Positions 43,845-58,160 of a stretch of DNA of 64,000 nt are shown piece after piece (the stretch's first letter is position 1; each line of letters opens with the position of its first letter). The DNA is from Erpobdella octoculata (taxonomy: Eukaryota; Annelida; Clitellata; Hirudinida; Erpobdellidae). The notes beneath the pieces were generated by a model. That model was not told where the DNA came from and searched no databases. It saw nothing but the letters and a program-made list of their open reading frames with translations. The stretch is from positions 19,298,414 to 19,362,413 of the forward strand of contig OZ022245.1 of NCBI GenBank assembly GCA_963978895.1, in the 5' to 3' direction. The translations under genes were made by a program, and so were the position numbers.

Positions 43845-46800
43845 TACGCCATAACTCAATGTAAACAAGTTGAAAATAAATAAATCACCGAAGTAGTACA
43901 GCGCTGGTTTTCCCAATATCAGCCATTGAAGGCTGGGTTTTTTTGTAGGCGGTTTTTTTCATTATCAGCCATTAAAGGTTGGATTTTTTCTTAGGCTTTT
44001 TTTTCACTATCACCCAATAAATATGGTTTTTTTCGTAGGCTGTTTTTCCCAATATCGCCTATTAAAGGTTTTTTTCGTAGGCAGTTTTTCCCAATATCGC
44101 CTATTAAAGGTTTTTTTCGTAGGCAGTTTTTCCAAAATCATCCATTCAAAGAGAAGACCATTCCAAAACGTGTTCAAGTAAAAAATCATCTGCTACTGGC
44201 TATAATAGTCACACGCTTCGCTTGCGAAGCGTGCGTAAAGTTATTACTATAACAGCGCATTGGTGTTGTTTTTGAGCTTAGAGTGCGATTTGAGTGCGAC
44301 TACCTTTACTATTAATATGTAAAAACTCACACGCTTAGCGCGAAGCGTGCGTCAAGTGCTGGTTCCTAACATAAAAGCGCAATAATGTATTATGTCACCC
44401 AATTAGCATCTGCAGGTCTGAAAAAAAACTCACGATGATAGATTATGAAACGCTGAACACGGTTTGTTAGGGCACATTTTTGTTAAATTGTTTAAATAAA
44501 AAGTTATTAGCCGCGAATGTTCTACGCTTTGCGGATATATATAATGCATCGTACGTCATCACTCAGTAAAAACAAATTAAAAATAAACAAATCACTGAAA
44601 GCGGGTTTTCCCAATAATTTTGAGCGTACGTCATCACACAATAAAAACAAGTTAAAAATTAAATAAACAAATCACCGAAGGCGTGTTTTTCCAATATCAG
44701 CCATTAAAGGTTGGTTTTTTTTGTAGGCGGTTTTTTTCATTATAGCCATTAAAGGTTGGGATTTTTCGTAGGCTTTTTTCGAATTTTCGATAATAGCCGT
44801 TGCAGTTTGTTTTTTTGTAGGCTGTTTTCCCGATACCATCTAATAAATATTACGTTTTTCTTACGCGGTTTTTTCCAAATACAGTCAATATAGGTTTTTT
44901 CGTAGGTGGTTTTTTCACAATCACACATTAAATGTGTTTTTTTCGTAGGCTGTTTTTCCAATATTGCCCATTAAAGGTTTTTTTAGTAGGTAGTTTTTCC
45001 AAAATCATCCATTCAAAGAGAAGACCATTCCAAAACGTGTTCAAGTAAAAATCATATGCTACTGGCTAATATAGTCACACGCTTCGTTTGCGAAGGGTGC
45101 GTAAAGCATTGATCTTTTTGAGCTTATAGTGCAATTTGAATGCGACTACCTTTTATTAATATGTAAATGCTCACACGCTTCTCGCGCGAACGAAGCGTGC
45201 GTCAAGTGCTGGTTCCTAACATAAAAGCGCAATGACGTATGTATTATGTCACCCGATTAGCATCTACAGGTGTGAAAAAACTCACGTTGATAGATTATGA
45301 GACGCTGAACACGGTTTGTAATGGCAATTTTTTGTTAAAATGTTTAAATAAAAAGTTATTAGCATCGTACGTCATCGCTGAATATAAGCAAGTTGAAAAT
45401 AAATAAATCACCAAAACGGGTTTTCCCAAAAAAAATTGAGATTACGTCATAACAAAATATAAACAAGTAGAAAATAAACAAATCACCGAAGGCGAGTTTT
45501 TCCTAATTTTTAACGTACGTTATCACACATAAACAAGTTAAAAATAAATAGAAGTGGTTTTATTTGTAGGCGGTTTTTTTCAATATCAGCCATTAAAGGT
45601 TGTTTTTTAGTCGGCTTTTTCAAATTTAGCCATTCAAAGAGAAGACCATTCCAAAACGTTTTCAATTAAAACATCATCTGCTATTAATAATAATAATAAT
45701 AATGATGAATTTATATAGCGCCAGATAAGTCAGAGGCGCTTACGAAGGTTCCTTTGGATCGGAAACTTCGAAGAACACGCTATTTTCATAGACATGAGAA
45801 AGCAATGCGAGTGAACTCCTTGCCTAAGGGAGTTACGCTGGTGACGCAGGTGAGGCTTGAACTGCCGACCTAACGATCAACAGGCGAGCGCTCTACCGCT
45901 CTGCCACCAGCGCCTATTGGCTGAAAAAACTCACACGCTTCGCGCGCGATGCGTGCGTCAAGGGCTGGTTCCTTCTATAAAAGCGCAATGATGTTTGTCA
46001 CCCGATTACCATCTGCAGGTCTGAAAAACTCACGTTGATAGATTATGAGACGCTGAACACGGTTTGTTAGGGCACTTTTCTGTTAAAATGTTTAAATAAA
46101 AAGTTATTAGCCGCGGAAATTTATTGCTTTGCTGATATATATAAAATATAGTGTTTTTCTTAGGCGGATTTTTCACTATCACATAATTACCATGGTTTTT
46201 TTCGTAGGCTGTTTTTTCCAAATCGCCCATTAAAGGTTTTTTTTACTTAGGCATTTTTTCTTAAATCATCCAATCAAATAGAATACCATTCCAAAACGTG
46301 TCCAAGTGAAAAATCATCTGCTACTAACTATTTTAGTCACACGCTTCGCTTGCGAAGCGTGCGTAAAGTTATTACTATATTAGCGCATTGTTGTTGTTTT
46401 TGAGCTTAGAGTGCAATTTGAGTGCGACTACCTTTACTATTAATATGTAAAAACTCACAAGATTCGCGCGCGAAGCGTGCCTCAAGTCTCAAGTGCTATT
46501 TTCCAACATAAAAGCGCAATGATGTATGTATTATGTATTATGTATGTATGTCACCCGATTAGCATCAGCAGGTCTGAAAAAACTCACGTTGATAGATTTT
46601 TGTTAAAATGTTTAAATAAAAAGTTATTAGCCGCGAAAGTTTAACTATATTAGCGCATTGGTATTGTTTTTGTGCTTAGAGTGCGGTTTGAGTGCGACTA
46701 ATATGTAAAAACTCACACGCTTCGCGCGCGAAGCGTGCGTCAAGTGCTGGTCCTAACATAAAAGCGCAATGATGTATTATGTATTATGAATGTCACACGA

Positions 46801-47260
46801 TTAGCATCTGCACATCTGAAAAAACTCACGTTGATAGATTATGAGACGCTGAACACGGTTTGTAATGGCACTTTTTTGTTAAAATGTTTAAATAAAAAGT
46901 TATTAGCCGCGAAAGTTTAACGTTTTGCGGATATATATATAATGCATCGTACGCAATCTTTCAATATAAACAAGTTAAATATAAACAAATCTCGACCGAA
47001 GTAGTAGTCGGCGGGTTTTTCCCAAATTTGAAAAGACCACTTCAAATTGTTTCCAATTAAAAAATCATCTACGACTTGCAGAAAAAACTCACACGCTTCG
47101 CGCGCGTCAGGTTCTGGTTTTATAATAAAAGCCTTAAATAATAAAACATGTTCTTTTAATATGACGATACTACTTGCCCAACAAGAGTTATCACTTGCCC
47201 CAAAAATGGGGTAAGTTGTAACAAGCGACTCTTTTCACAAAAAGTATTATAAATACGCTG
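43845..47260. repeat. Complex satellite, left half
   Basis: Alternates a T-rich minisatellite (about 45-bp units with TTTTTTCGTAGGCGG and AATATCAGCCATTAAAGG) with a 350-400-bp spacer holding CATTCAAAGAGAAGACCATT, a palindrome of the type CACGCTTCGC..GCGAAGCGTG, ACATAAAAGCGCAATGA, CACCCGATTAGCATCTGCAG and GTTATTAGCCGCGAA, then CGGATATATATAATGCATCG. Palindrome sites include 44212, 44319, 45072, 45174, 45930, 46335, 46455, 46716 and 47090. Interrupted by a SINE. Ends with CTTGCCCCAAAAATGGGG (47190), repeated at the end of the right half. Confidence 0.88.
45684..45917 (-). repeat. tRNA-derived SINE inserted in the satellite
   Basis: Minus strand: tRNA-like head (CTGGTGGCAGAGCGGTAG, box A; GGTCGGCAGTTCAAGCC, box B), a central body (CTTAGGCAAGGAGTTCAC), and 3' tail GGCGCTATATAAATTCATC followed by (ATT)n. 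CTATT flanks both ends and sister satellite copies lack the insert. The tail GCGCTATATAAAT equals that of the L2/CR1-like LINE at 56.9 kb. Confidence 0.85.
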
Positions 47261-47454
47261 TATTTAAAAAAAGTTGATATTGATGTTTGTGCAGTTTTTG
47301 AGCAATCACAATGTTTGATTTCCGCAATTTTATTATATATTTGAAAATAATCTTTTAAGTGGTCAAGTGAACTTCGGAGCCACTGACTATTAATGTAATC
47401 CAAAAGATTTTGTGAATAGAAGTATTATCAGCTTTTTACGAAACTCCGCTTCTG

Positions 47455-48129
47455 ATGCTGTTAGCCTAAGTGATGTCGGAAAGTCAGTAGAGCTCCTGGG
47501 ACAAATGACTCCAAAGCATCTGTCGCCAAGTGTTGCTTGACGAGAGGTGGGCACGACGAGTTCTCTAGAAGACGAAGATCTGAGTTTCCTGCGGCCGGTG
47601 ACAGAGCTGGTTGGTTGAAGGTCTTTACTGAGATAACACGACCATTTTCATGCAAACACTTAAACACGAGCAGCACGACTTTGTAAGCTATTCTTTCCGG
47701 GAGGCGAAGCCAGTGGAGTTCTTGGAGAATAGTTGTCACGTGATCATACTTCCTGCTGTTGGTGATCATCTTAGCGGCAATGTTGATGACGGTCTGGAGC
47801 CGGTTGAGTTGGAAGTTCAGTAAACCGACAAGTGCTGAATTGCAGTAGTCGATCCATGGAAGAATGAGGGCAGTAACGAAGGTCTTCCTTCCAAGGATGG
47901 GTAGAGATCTGCTCACACTCCTTATCTGCCTAAGGATGGAGAAGCATGAGCGGACAGTACAATAACTAAACAAAGGAAAGAAGAAACGGTCTGCCAAGAA
48001 ATTTTCAAGAAAAAAACTGCAGTTGCTGTATCTGTTGAAACACAACCAATTATGCCTCACTAAACAAAGAAGCAACAAAACAGAGCCAATGCTCAACTTG
48101 AAGGTGGCAAAATTGAAGATACTACACAA
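47455..48129 (-). pseudogene. L2/CR1-like LINE, C-terminal end
   Basis: The minus strand reads CFSILRQIRSVSRSLP, TFVTALILPWIDYCNSALV, QLNRLQTVINIAAKMI and LQELHWLRLPERIAYKVV. The R-DYCN-L--GL--LQ--N-AA blocks and LHWL--RI-YK are the post-RT C-terminal region of L2/CR1-group LINEs. RT itself is missing (5' truncation near 47960-48130). It lies between the two satellite halves. Confidence 0.8.
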
Positions 48130-48239
48130 TCAACGTATTTCTACCGCTCACTGATCAAGTACTTTCAGAGCTTAATACCCGCTTCGCTGAATATAAACAA
48201 GTTGAAAATAAACAAATCACCGAATTTACTGTCGGCGGG

Positions 48240-51555
<3,316 letters not shown>

Positions 51556-54500
51556 AGCTATGGATTCAGGAAACATTATTGTGGGAATATATTCTCTAAT
51601 AAATGATTACTCATTTAAAAGCGTTTTTCACTTCAAACATTCCATCAAAAAAAAGGGAAAAATGTTACAACTAGCTCCTCCAACCCCTACATACGCACCA
51701 ATACTACATTCAAATAAAACCAGGTCAGCTGTCCACTGTGTTTCTGATCATCTAAAATGCTATAAATTAAAACTTGAAAAAGTTTTATTAACGCGTCTCT
51801 TCCACTTGTTTCAACTATAGGTAACCGCGAAACCTCTAAATTGTCTAAATCAACTAAACAGACAAATTTGCAAAATAATTGTAAATTGTCTAAACTTCTG
51901 CTTTTTCCCTCAAGGATGTCTAGGTTTTTTCACAAAGCCCAGTGATGCCTATACGGTCCCATACGGCGTATAGGCGCAGCTTTTTTGTCCATTGTACCGT
52001 ATAAGCACAGCTTTTTATACGTTTTTTCGTATAGGCACTGCTTTTTCTACTTTTTTCCGTATGGGTAGTTGGCACTCTTTTATATTTTGGAGGGCGTCCT
52101 GTATATTAACACACAATAAACCAGTCTAAGTGCTCCGAAGGCGGACCACTTCACCGCCTGTTTCTTTTTGTTTGTGAGCAGCTGTGCAGGACTAGCAGGC
52201 GCGTTAATTTGAATCTTCTCCTGAATTAAAAGTTTATTTGCAAATATTAAACACAGTTTTTGGTAAGTTTGGATAGATAATTTATTTTATTTTTGTATAT
52301 TTGTTCAAGGTGCGTTTTTATAATAATTATATGTTAGACGAAGCCAGGGGGGCTCAACCCCCCAAAACCTTGCCAATATTGATGTTGAAGTGACGCGCGT
52401 GCCCGTGTTTTCGAGACATATTTGAGTTAACAATTATTTTGCAAATTAAATATTTAATAAGTTATCAAAAATGTTAGGGTAAGAGTTGTCCATGGGTCTA
52501 TTTTTGAAAACCCAACCAGAAAATCTTACCCGACCCGACCTATTTTGGTTTTTGTGACCCGACCCGCCTGTTTTCAACCCGACCTAACCCACTTTGGCTA
52601 GGACCCAATTGGCAGAGTGGCAACATACCGCTGTTTATGTTCTGCAACATTGTCAATATTCCATCTACTCACAGATAAATACGCTGCTGAAATTTTCACC
52701 ATTTGCCCCTTTTTTCCGCGACAGCCGAGAGATTTTTCTTAACTATGCGCAGACTCAACATTAATGAAGAAACCGTCATCGACATTTTTTCCAGAAAAAA
52801 CGTCGGCTGAATTTCACATTGTAATTTACAGTTCTGAATTAAATGTCTTATGGTTTGTTATTACTAATTATTGCTGAAACTGTCGTTAGGCCTTGAACGA
52901 CAACAACCACTTTAATAAAACGCAGTTAAGGACAAGAAATCAAAGATAAAACGCGCCGGACTTCGCCTGATACTAAAGAGATAGAGTATCCTAGCGGGCT
53001 TCAAATCCCTATATATATAGCTTAAGAAACCCGCGCAAAAGAATCTCAAGGAGAGTATTTACTAACGGGGTTTGACTGTTTACATTCTGGCTGGGACCAA
53101 GCAAACGCGTATTTACAAACCGGGGGTAAGTAAATATACTATCGAGGTTTGACTGTACATACATTCTACGCCATGTAATTTAGAAAGAATACAAACAAAC
53201 GGGAAAACGAGATAACAAGAAAATGATAAATATTCGTAATAAGACAATGATAAATGTTCGTAATAAGACAATAATAAATATTTGTACTAGGATAATGATT
53301 CGTAATAAGATTTTTAGGACTCGGCAGATTAAAGCCGTTTCCTAGATATAGATTGGTTCTTGTAATAATTTTTTATTGTTAGGAACTTTAAAAATGATTC
53401 CGATTATTTACTGATCTAATAAATTTTTAAATTTAAAAAAGCAAGTTAATCAATCAAATATACATCATAATCTTTAATTTGTGGCCCACAGTTTCCAGAA
53501 GTGAAGCTTAAAAAGCTATAAGCACAAATTATTAAAACATATCTATTACAAACTTTATGAGCTATAGAAAAAAACCCAGTATTTTCAAATTTACTTTATA
53601 ACCTGTATCGTAGTGTCAACTATATCAAACATTAGAGTCACGCACTATATCAAAATTAATTGTAGAGGTAATCCAGTTAGAACCGTTCATTGGTTCTTGC
53701 ATAGTAATCTCTGTGAGCTGGCCCTTCCCATTTCCATCAATAAGAGTTATAGTGTGAGTCCTAAATAACAACAATTTTAAGTTTTTCTTAAAATTTTGAA
53801 TAGAAATTGTTTAATTAATTAAGCCAGTACAGCGGGACATCCCTGCTGAACATGTACCAGACTTAATAGGCAGCAGCGGATCCAGGAGGAGGGCCCAGGG
53901 GGCCCGGCCCCCCTTAGACGTTTGAACAAAAAGATTAAACATTAACTTTTTACTTTTTAACCTGCAACGTCATTCTGTTTGTCTGTATCCTGAGACTTTA
54001 TCTTTACTAAATTCACCTATCGACTATCGATAATTCTGATAATTGGCAGATATTTAAGAATTTCGGCATTTTTTAAACAAATTCAATGCAAAATATAATT
54101 CAAATAATATCTCAAAAAACATTTAGTCCTCCACCGGCAGGTCCAGCAAAAAAAGTTAAAAAGGAGTTTAGACGACTTAACAACAATTTAAAAAAAAATC
54201 ATTTGTAATATAAATGAAAGCTGTAAGTTCAGGGACGTTAATTCGGAGGGGATCAGAGAGGGCATTGCCCACCTGACTTCAGTGGGCCCCCAAGAAATAA
54301 AAATTAGGCCTCAAAATGGCCAAAGAAGTGTAAAGTTGAAGGTTCAGAAGTTTGAATTGGCCTTTATTATTATTTTGAATATTATCATATTACTATTGAA
54401 GCGTGTTATTACTAGTTTTTCGGTTGTCTATGTCTCTTTGAACTTTAATGTGTTTATTACCTTCTTATGCTAATTAGGATATTTGATTGTTGAAATAGTG

Positions 54501-54860
54501 TTGAAATTTTATGGTTTGGGTTATTTCAATAAATCAAGTAGAGCATGGACTTCTTAATATAAGACCAGGACAGCCAACCCAAAGCCAAATTTATCGCGAG
54601 TGTACACCGCTGGGCCAGTGCTATTATATCGATGCATGCGTGCAGCATGTTTACTTATTCTCAGCCTTCTAAGTCAGGGGTGAGCAGGCATTTTCCAGAA
54701 TGAAGTGCAATAAGTCGGTCCACATGGGCCAGACTTACTGATTGAGATACGTTGTGTGTTCAACAAACTATTATTGTATATTCCTTTTTTTAGATTTTCA
54801 TTATTCTGCTGGGGCATCAAATATAAACTAGTAAAAGTTTAGTTTATAAAGTAACTAAAA
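51556..54860. other. Non-coding region with scattered hAT-like ends
   Basis: No coding domain recognised. Notable words: CAGTGATGCCTATACGG at 51941 followed by CGTATAGGCAC(A/T)GCTTTT repeats to 52060; GACCCGACC repeats at 52525-52590; CAGCGGATCCAGGAGG at 53874; CAGGGACGTTAATTCGG at 54233 (same end type as 14324). No second ends or TSDs could be paired. Confidence 0.4.
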
Positions 54861-54867
54861 AATGCCG

Positions 54868-55175
54868 AATAACGGGTGCCTATGGAGAATCAGTGAGTCA
54901 TTTAAGCCCGTTGAAAAATCTGCACAAAGTCGGATGAAACCGTTTGCTTTACGGACAGCAACTATGGGTGTTGCCCACTGAGAGTGATCCACGGAATAGA
55001 TTATTCCTTTTTGTAACCGGTTAATTTTACTATCCAATTGCTCTAAAGCGGCATGAGGAACAGGGCGTTTCTTTCTAAATATGGGTTGTGCGCCAGGTTT
55101 AAGCTGTAAGTAAGCTGAAACTTTTGTGCACAGTCCTAGTTCCGGTCGGAACACATCAGCAGATTTGTGTTTTAA
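54868..55175 (-). pseudogene. Gypsy-3 reverse transcriptase N-terminal fragment
   Basis: Minus strand: YLQLKPGAQPIFRKKRPVPH, HSQWATPIVAVRKANGFI and RLCADFSTGLNDSLILHRHP: the standard entry region of gypsy RT. The catalytic palm is missing downstream. Separated from its protease by the LINE at 55180-56930. Confidence 0.8.
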
Positions 55176-55179
55176 TTTT

Positions 55180-56930
55180 TTTTATGATGGCTGTGCGTTC
55201 CACGTCTGCGTTGAAGCTACGTATTTCTAAATTCTCTACTGAAACTTTTACTTTTTTTCTCCTATAACACTTGACTATCTTACTAAACTTATTAACTCTA
55301 TGTCTTCTTCTACTTGCTCTTTGGATCTCATTCCTACTCCTATCTTTAAAGAGCTTTCTTCTGTTCTTTATCCAATTCTACTTGATTTAATTAATCTCTC
55401 TTTATCTACATCTGTGTTTCCCTCTATTTTCAAGTCCTCCTTTATCATCCCTACTATTAAAAATGCCTCTCTTGATCCTTCTTCTCTATCTAGCTATAGG
55501 CCTGTCTCTAACCTATCCTTTATCTCTAAAATTATGGAAAGAGTTGTGTATGAGCAAATAAGTGCTTATCTAACTGCTTTTTCACTTCTTCCCTCTCCTC
55601 AATCTGGCTTCAGACCTGGCCACTCTACTGAAACTGCTCTACTTAAGCTTCATAATGACCTCATTGTTTCTTCTGACTCTGGCCTCTCTACTCTTCTTCT
55701 TTGTCTTGATTTTTCATCTGCATTTGATACAGTTGATCATTCACTGTTGTTGGATGTACTTAATAAATCTTTTAATACAACTAGTGAAGCTCTCCGGTGG
55801 GTTAAATCTTATCTATCTGGTAGATCTTCCTATGTTTCTATTGAATTTTCTAAATCTACTCCTGTATCTTTGAGCTATGGTGTGCCTCAAAGGTGTATTC
55901 TTGGTCCTTTACTGTTTATTCTCTATACTTCTGAACTTCCTCATATTATATCTTCTCACTATCTCAATAGTCAAATGTATGCTGATGACTCTAATGTCTA
56001 TTCTATTTTTTCTAACTCTTCTCTTGAGTCTGTTCTTAATAACATAACTGCCTGCCTTCAGTCTATTATATCCTGGAGTTCTTCTATGTGTCTCAAACCT
56101 AATCCTGACAAGTTTGAACTAATCTATTTCAATAAGTCCTCTAACCTAATCCTGACAAGTTTGAACTAATCTATTTCAATAAGTCCTCTAAATCTCTAAA
56201 TCCTCTTCCTTTGGTTTTGCCACCACCATCTTCTCTTTCCATTTCTCCTTTGATTCGTAGCTTAGGTTTTTTCTTTGACTCCAACTTGTCTCTAACCCCT
56301 CAAATTACATCTGTTATTAAATCTTGCTACTTACATATTTACCGCATTAAGCAGCTTCGTCCACTTCTGGATGACCCTTCTCTACAACTTCTAGTCTCTT
56401 CTCTTGTTCTGTCTCGAATTGATTACTGCAATTCACTATATTATGGTCTTCCTGACACTACCCGTTGCCCTCTCTCTAAAGCCTTCAACTCGGCTGTGCG
56501 TTTAGTTTCTCGCACCTCCTACTTCTCTCACATCTCTCCATCTCTTGTTCTTCTCCATTGGCTTCCTCTCAGATAGAGGGTGATTTTTAAAATCTGTTTA
56601 TTAATGTATAAAATAAAAAATTGTCTTTCTCCTCTCTACTTAACTGATTTAATACATATCCCTCCTAAGTCTGGTCTTCGTTCTTCTTCTCTTAGTCACT
56701 TTCGCGTCTTCACTATTAGGCATTCTTTTCCTAAACGTTCTTTCTCCTAATCTGGTCCCTATCTCTGGAACTCTCTTCCTTCTTCTTTTACTAACTCTAC
56801 TTCTCTCACAGCTTTCCGGCGTGGACTTAAAACACATCTGTTTAATAAGTTCATGACCGAGCGCTATTGAACACCGCGGAAATAGCGCTATATAAATACG
56901 AATTGATTGATTGATTGATTAATAGCTCTT
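55180..56930 (+). mobile_element. L2/CR1-like LINE inserted in gypsy-3 (5' truncated)
   Basis: Plus-strand LINE with RT and C-terminal region, ending CCGCGGAAATAGCGCTATATAAATACGAATTGATTGATTG, i.e. a GCGCTATATAAAT tail plus (ATTG)n. Gypsy-3 coding continues on both sides, so the LINE is the younger insertion. Confidence 0.85.
55240..56869 (+). pseudogene. L2/CR1-like LINE ORF2 (RT and C-terminal domain)
   Basis: RT blocks in order: SYRPVSNLSFISKIMERVV, SGFRPGHSTETALLKL, CLDFSSAFDTVDHSLL, GVPQRCILGPLLFILYTSEL and catalytic QMYADDSN, then W-SSMCLKPNPDKFEL. A 47-bp tandem duplication at about 56099-56192 breaks the frame. After it come IRSLGFFFDSNLSL, IKQLRPLLDDPSLQLL, SRIDYCNSLYYGLPD and LHWLPLR, a stop, and YLTDLIHIPPKSGLRSSS ... 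LKTHLFNKFMTERY. The apurinic endonuclease is missing. In GVPQGS the G-S is replaced by R-C. Confidence 0.9.
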
Positions 56931-57106
56931 TGAAGTCAGGGAGTTGTTTTATCCATGGCATTCCCATGAGGTCGTTTGAGTCTGTGACGTAAACAGTACC
57001 CCGACCATGGTAATTTTGACCTGACTTATTTGCAACTGTGAATTTTGTCTCGAACATTCCTTCGGTGCTCACGGGTTGACCATTTGCTGCGCTTAGAATT
57101 GCCGTC
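56925..57106 (-). pseudogene. Gypsy-3 protease, C-terminal part
   Basis: Minus strand: AILSAANGQPVSTEGMFETK, GTVYVTDSNDLMGMPWIKQL. This is the second half of the gypsy protease (AANG..., GM-WI-Q). It is cut by the LINE on one side and a 35-bp LINE tail on the other. Confidence 0.75.
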
Positions 57107-57141
57107 GCAATCAATCAATCAATCAATCAATTCGTATCTAA
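57107..57141 (-). repeat. 35-bp LINE tail insertion
   Basis: Minus strand ATACGAATTGATTGATTG..., identical to the 3' end of the LINE at 56895-56925, with nothing else of the element. It interrupts the protease right after LRLDT. Confidence 0.7.
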
Positions 57142-57696
57142 CCGAAGTTGAATCGGTCTATCGTTGATGATGACTTCAATGTACTGTTTGATTTCATTTC
57201 CGTTGTCTACTAGGTTAATGAATCGGTTTTGTCTAGAAGCACTCTTTTCTCTGTGTGTAAAAGAATTTTGTCTCCAGCTTGGGTGATCCCGTGATACAAA
57301 TTTTCGTGATTTGCGAAAATCTGGAAAACTTGCTTGTCTGACGTTAGGACACTCTGGTTTCCAAAGTGGTCCGACATAAATGGAACATGGTGTTTTTGGC
57401 TCTGTTTGATGTCGTGGTGACAATGGCTTTCGGTGAGGTGAGCTGTATCTGTTAATGGCCTGAATTTCTAAATCCGGTCTTTCGATTGTTTTAGTATCAT
57501 CTAGTGTAGTCTTAAGTCGTTCAGACTCTGCTATTAATTCAACGACTGTAATAGGTTTTTCGCTACTTTCGCTATCTAACATGCGTAAGAGTCTGGATCG
57601 TATCTCGAGAGGCTCTTGTGCCTGAAGTCCTGCAACATATTGAACACACTTATGTGTTTCGTCTGACATTCCTCCTTTTTCATCTTCAGAGCCCAA
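57142..57696 (-). pseudogene. Gypsy-3 gag end and protease start
   Basis: Minus strand: HKCVQYVAGLQAQEPLEIRS, SEKPITVVELIAESERLK and DDTKTIE (gag), a spacer with one possible Cys-containing knuckle remnant, then IEVIINDRPIQLRLDT, where the D-T of the protease active site is followed by the LINE tail instead of Gly. The gag part is typical of the same gypsy group as gypsy-2. Confidence 0.75.
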
Positions 57697-57936
57697 AGTA
57701 AGAAACTAAAAGTCAGCGTAAAATAGTTTCAGTTGTCGCGTTCGTGCCTTAGCGCTCATTCGTTTACTTAATTTGAAGTAATCTCGTTTTCGTTTCACTT
57801 TTGCACTCTAATGGAATTTAATTTAATTTGTTTCGAACTCCAATGGAATTTAATTTAATTTAACTTGTTTTGATTCGTCTTGCTTCCGTTTCTTATTTTA
57901 CGCTGACTTTTAGTTTATTACTTTGGGCTCTGAAGA
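57690..57936. repeat. Inverted repeat of about 40 bp
   Basis: 57690-57727 and 57893-57936 are inverted copies (GAGCCCAAAGTAAGAAACTA against TAGTTTATTACTTTGGGCTC). Between them ATGGAATTTAATTTAATTT occurs twice. The right arm contains the 5' stem I strand of the ribozyme at 57925. Confidence 0.8.
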
Positions 57937-57968
57937 TGGAAAAGGATTTCCGAAACTGCAGTAAGCCC
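57925..57968 (+). ncRNA. Hammerhead ribozyme (type I) in Penelope leader
   Basis: Plus strand: stem I GGGCU paired with AGCCC (5 of 5), core CUGAAGA, extra U, stem II GGAAA-AGGA-UUUCC, GAAA, stem III ACUGCAGU, cleavage base A. All invariant bases present. AUG at 57936 is formed at the core/stem II boundary and opens the leader ORF. Confidence 0.82.
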
Positions 57969-58105
57969 AATAAAACATCTGAAACAAGTCTCACGTCTTT
58001 CAATTACCGCAAAATCGAGGGCACCATAAAAAAATTGATAAAGGCCAAGTGGGCCATAGTTTTTAACGGAGTGTGCTTAAAAGAAAATATTACGCCAAAC
58101 TACGC

Positions 58106-58107
<2 letters not shown>
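57936..58107 (+). CDS. Penelope leader peptide region
   Basis: MEKDFRNCSKPNKTSETSLT, then IEGTIKKLIKAKWAIVFN and GVCLKENITPNYAR, running into (TA)n at 58108. The frame is also open upstream of the ATG. Same end point as the other leaders. No Penelope body lies upstream here. Confidence 0.7.

Positions 58108-58158
<51 letters not shown>
58108..58158. repeat. (TA)n microsatellite
   Basis: About 50 bp of TA following the Penelope leader. Confidence 0.95.

Positions 58159-58160
<2 letters not shown>

Noticed and set aside
45840..45917. Functional tRNA gene
   Set aside because: It is the head of a SINE with a LINE-type tail; the acceptor stem lacks a proper partner in tRNA geometry.
51941..52060. 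Complete hAT element starting CAGTGATGCC
   Set aside because: No matching right end or TSD could be found within the next few kilobases.
55655..55873. Leu/Phe-rich ORF suggesting a membrane protein
   Set aside because: Out-of-frame shadow of the LINE reverse transcriptase.
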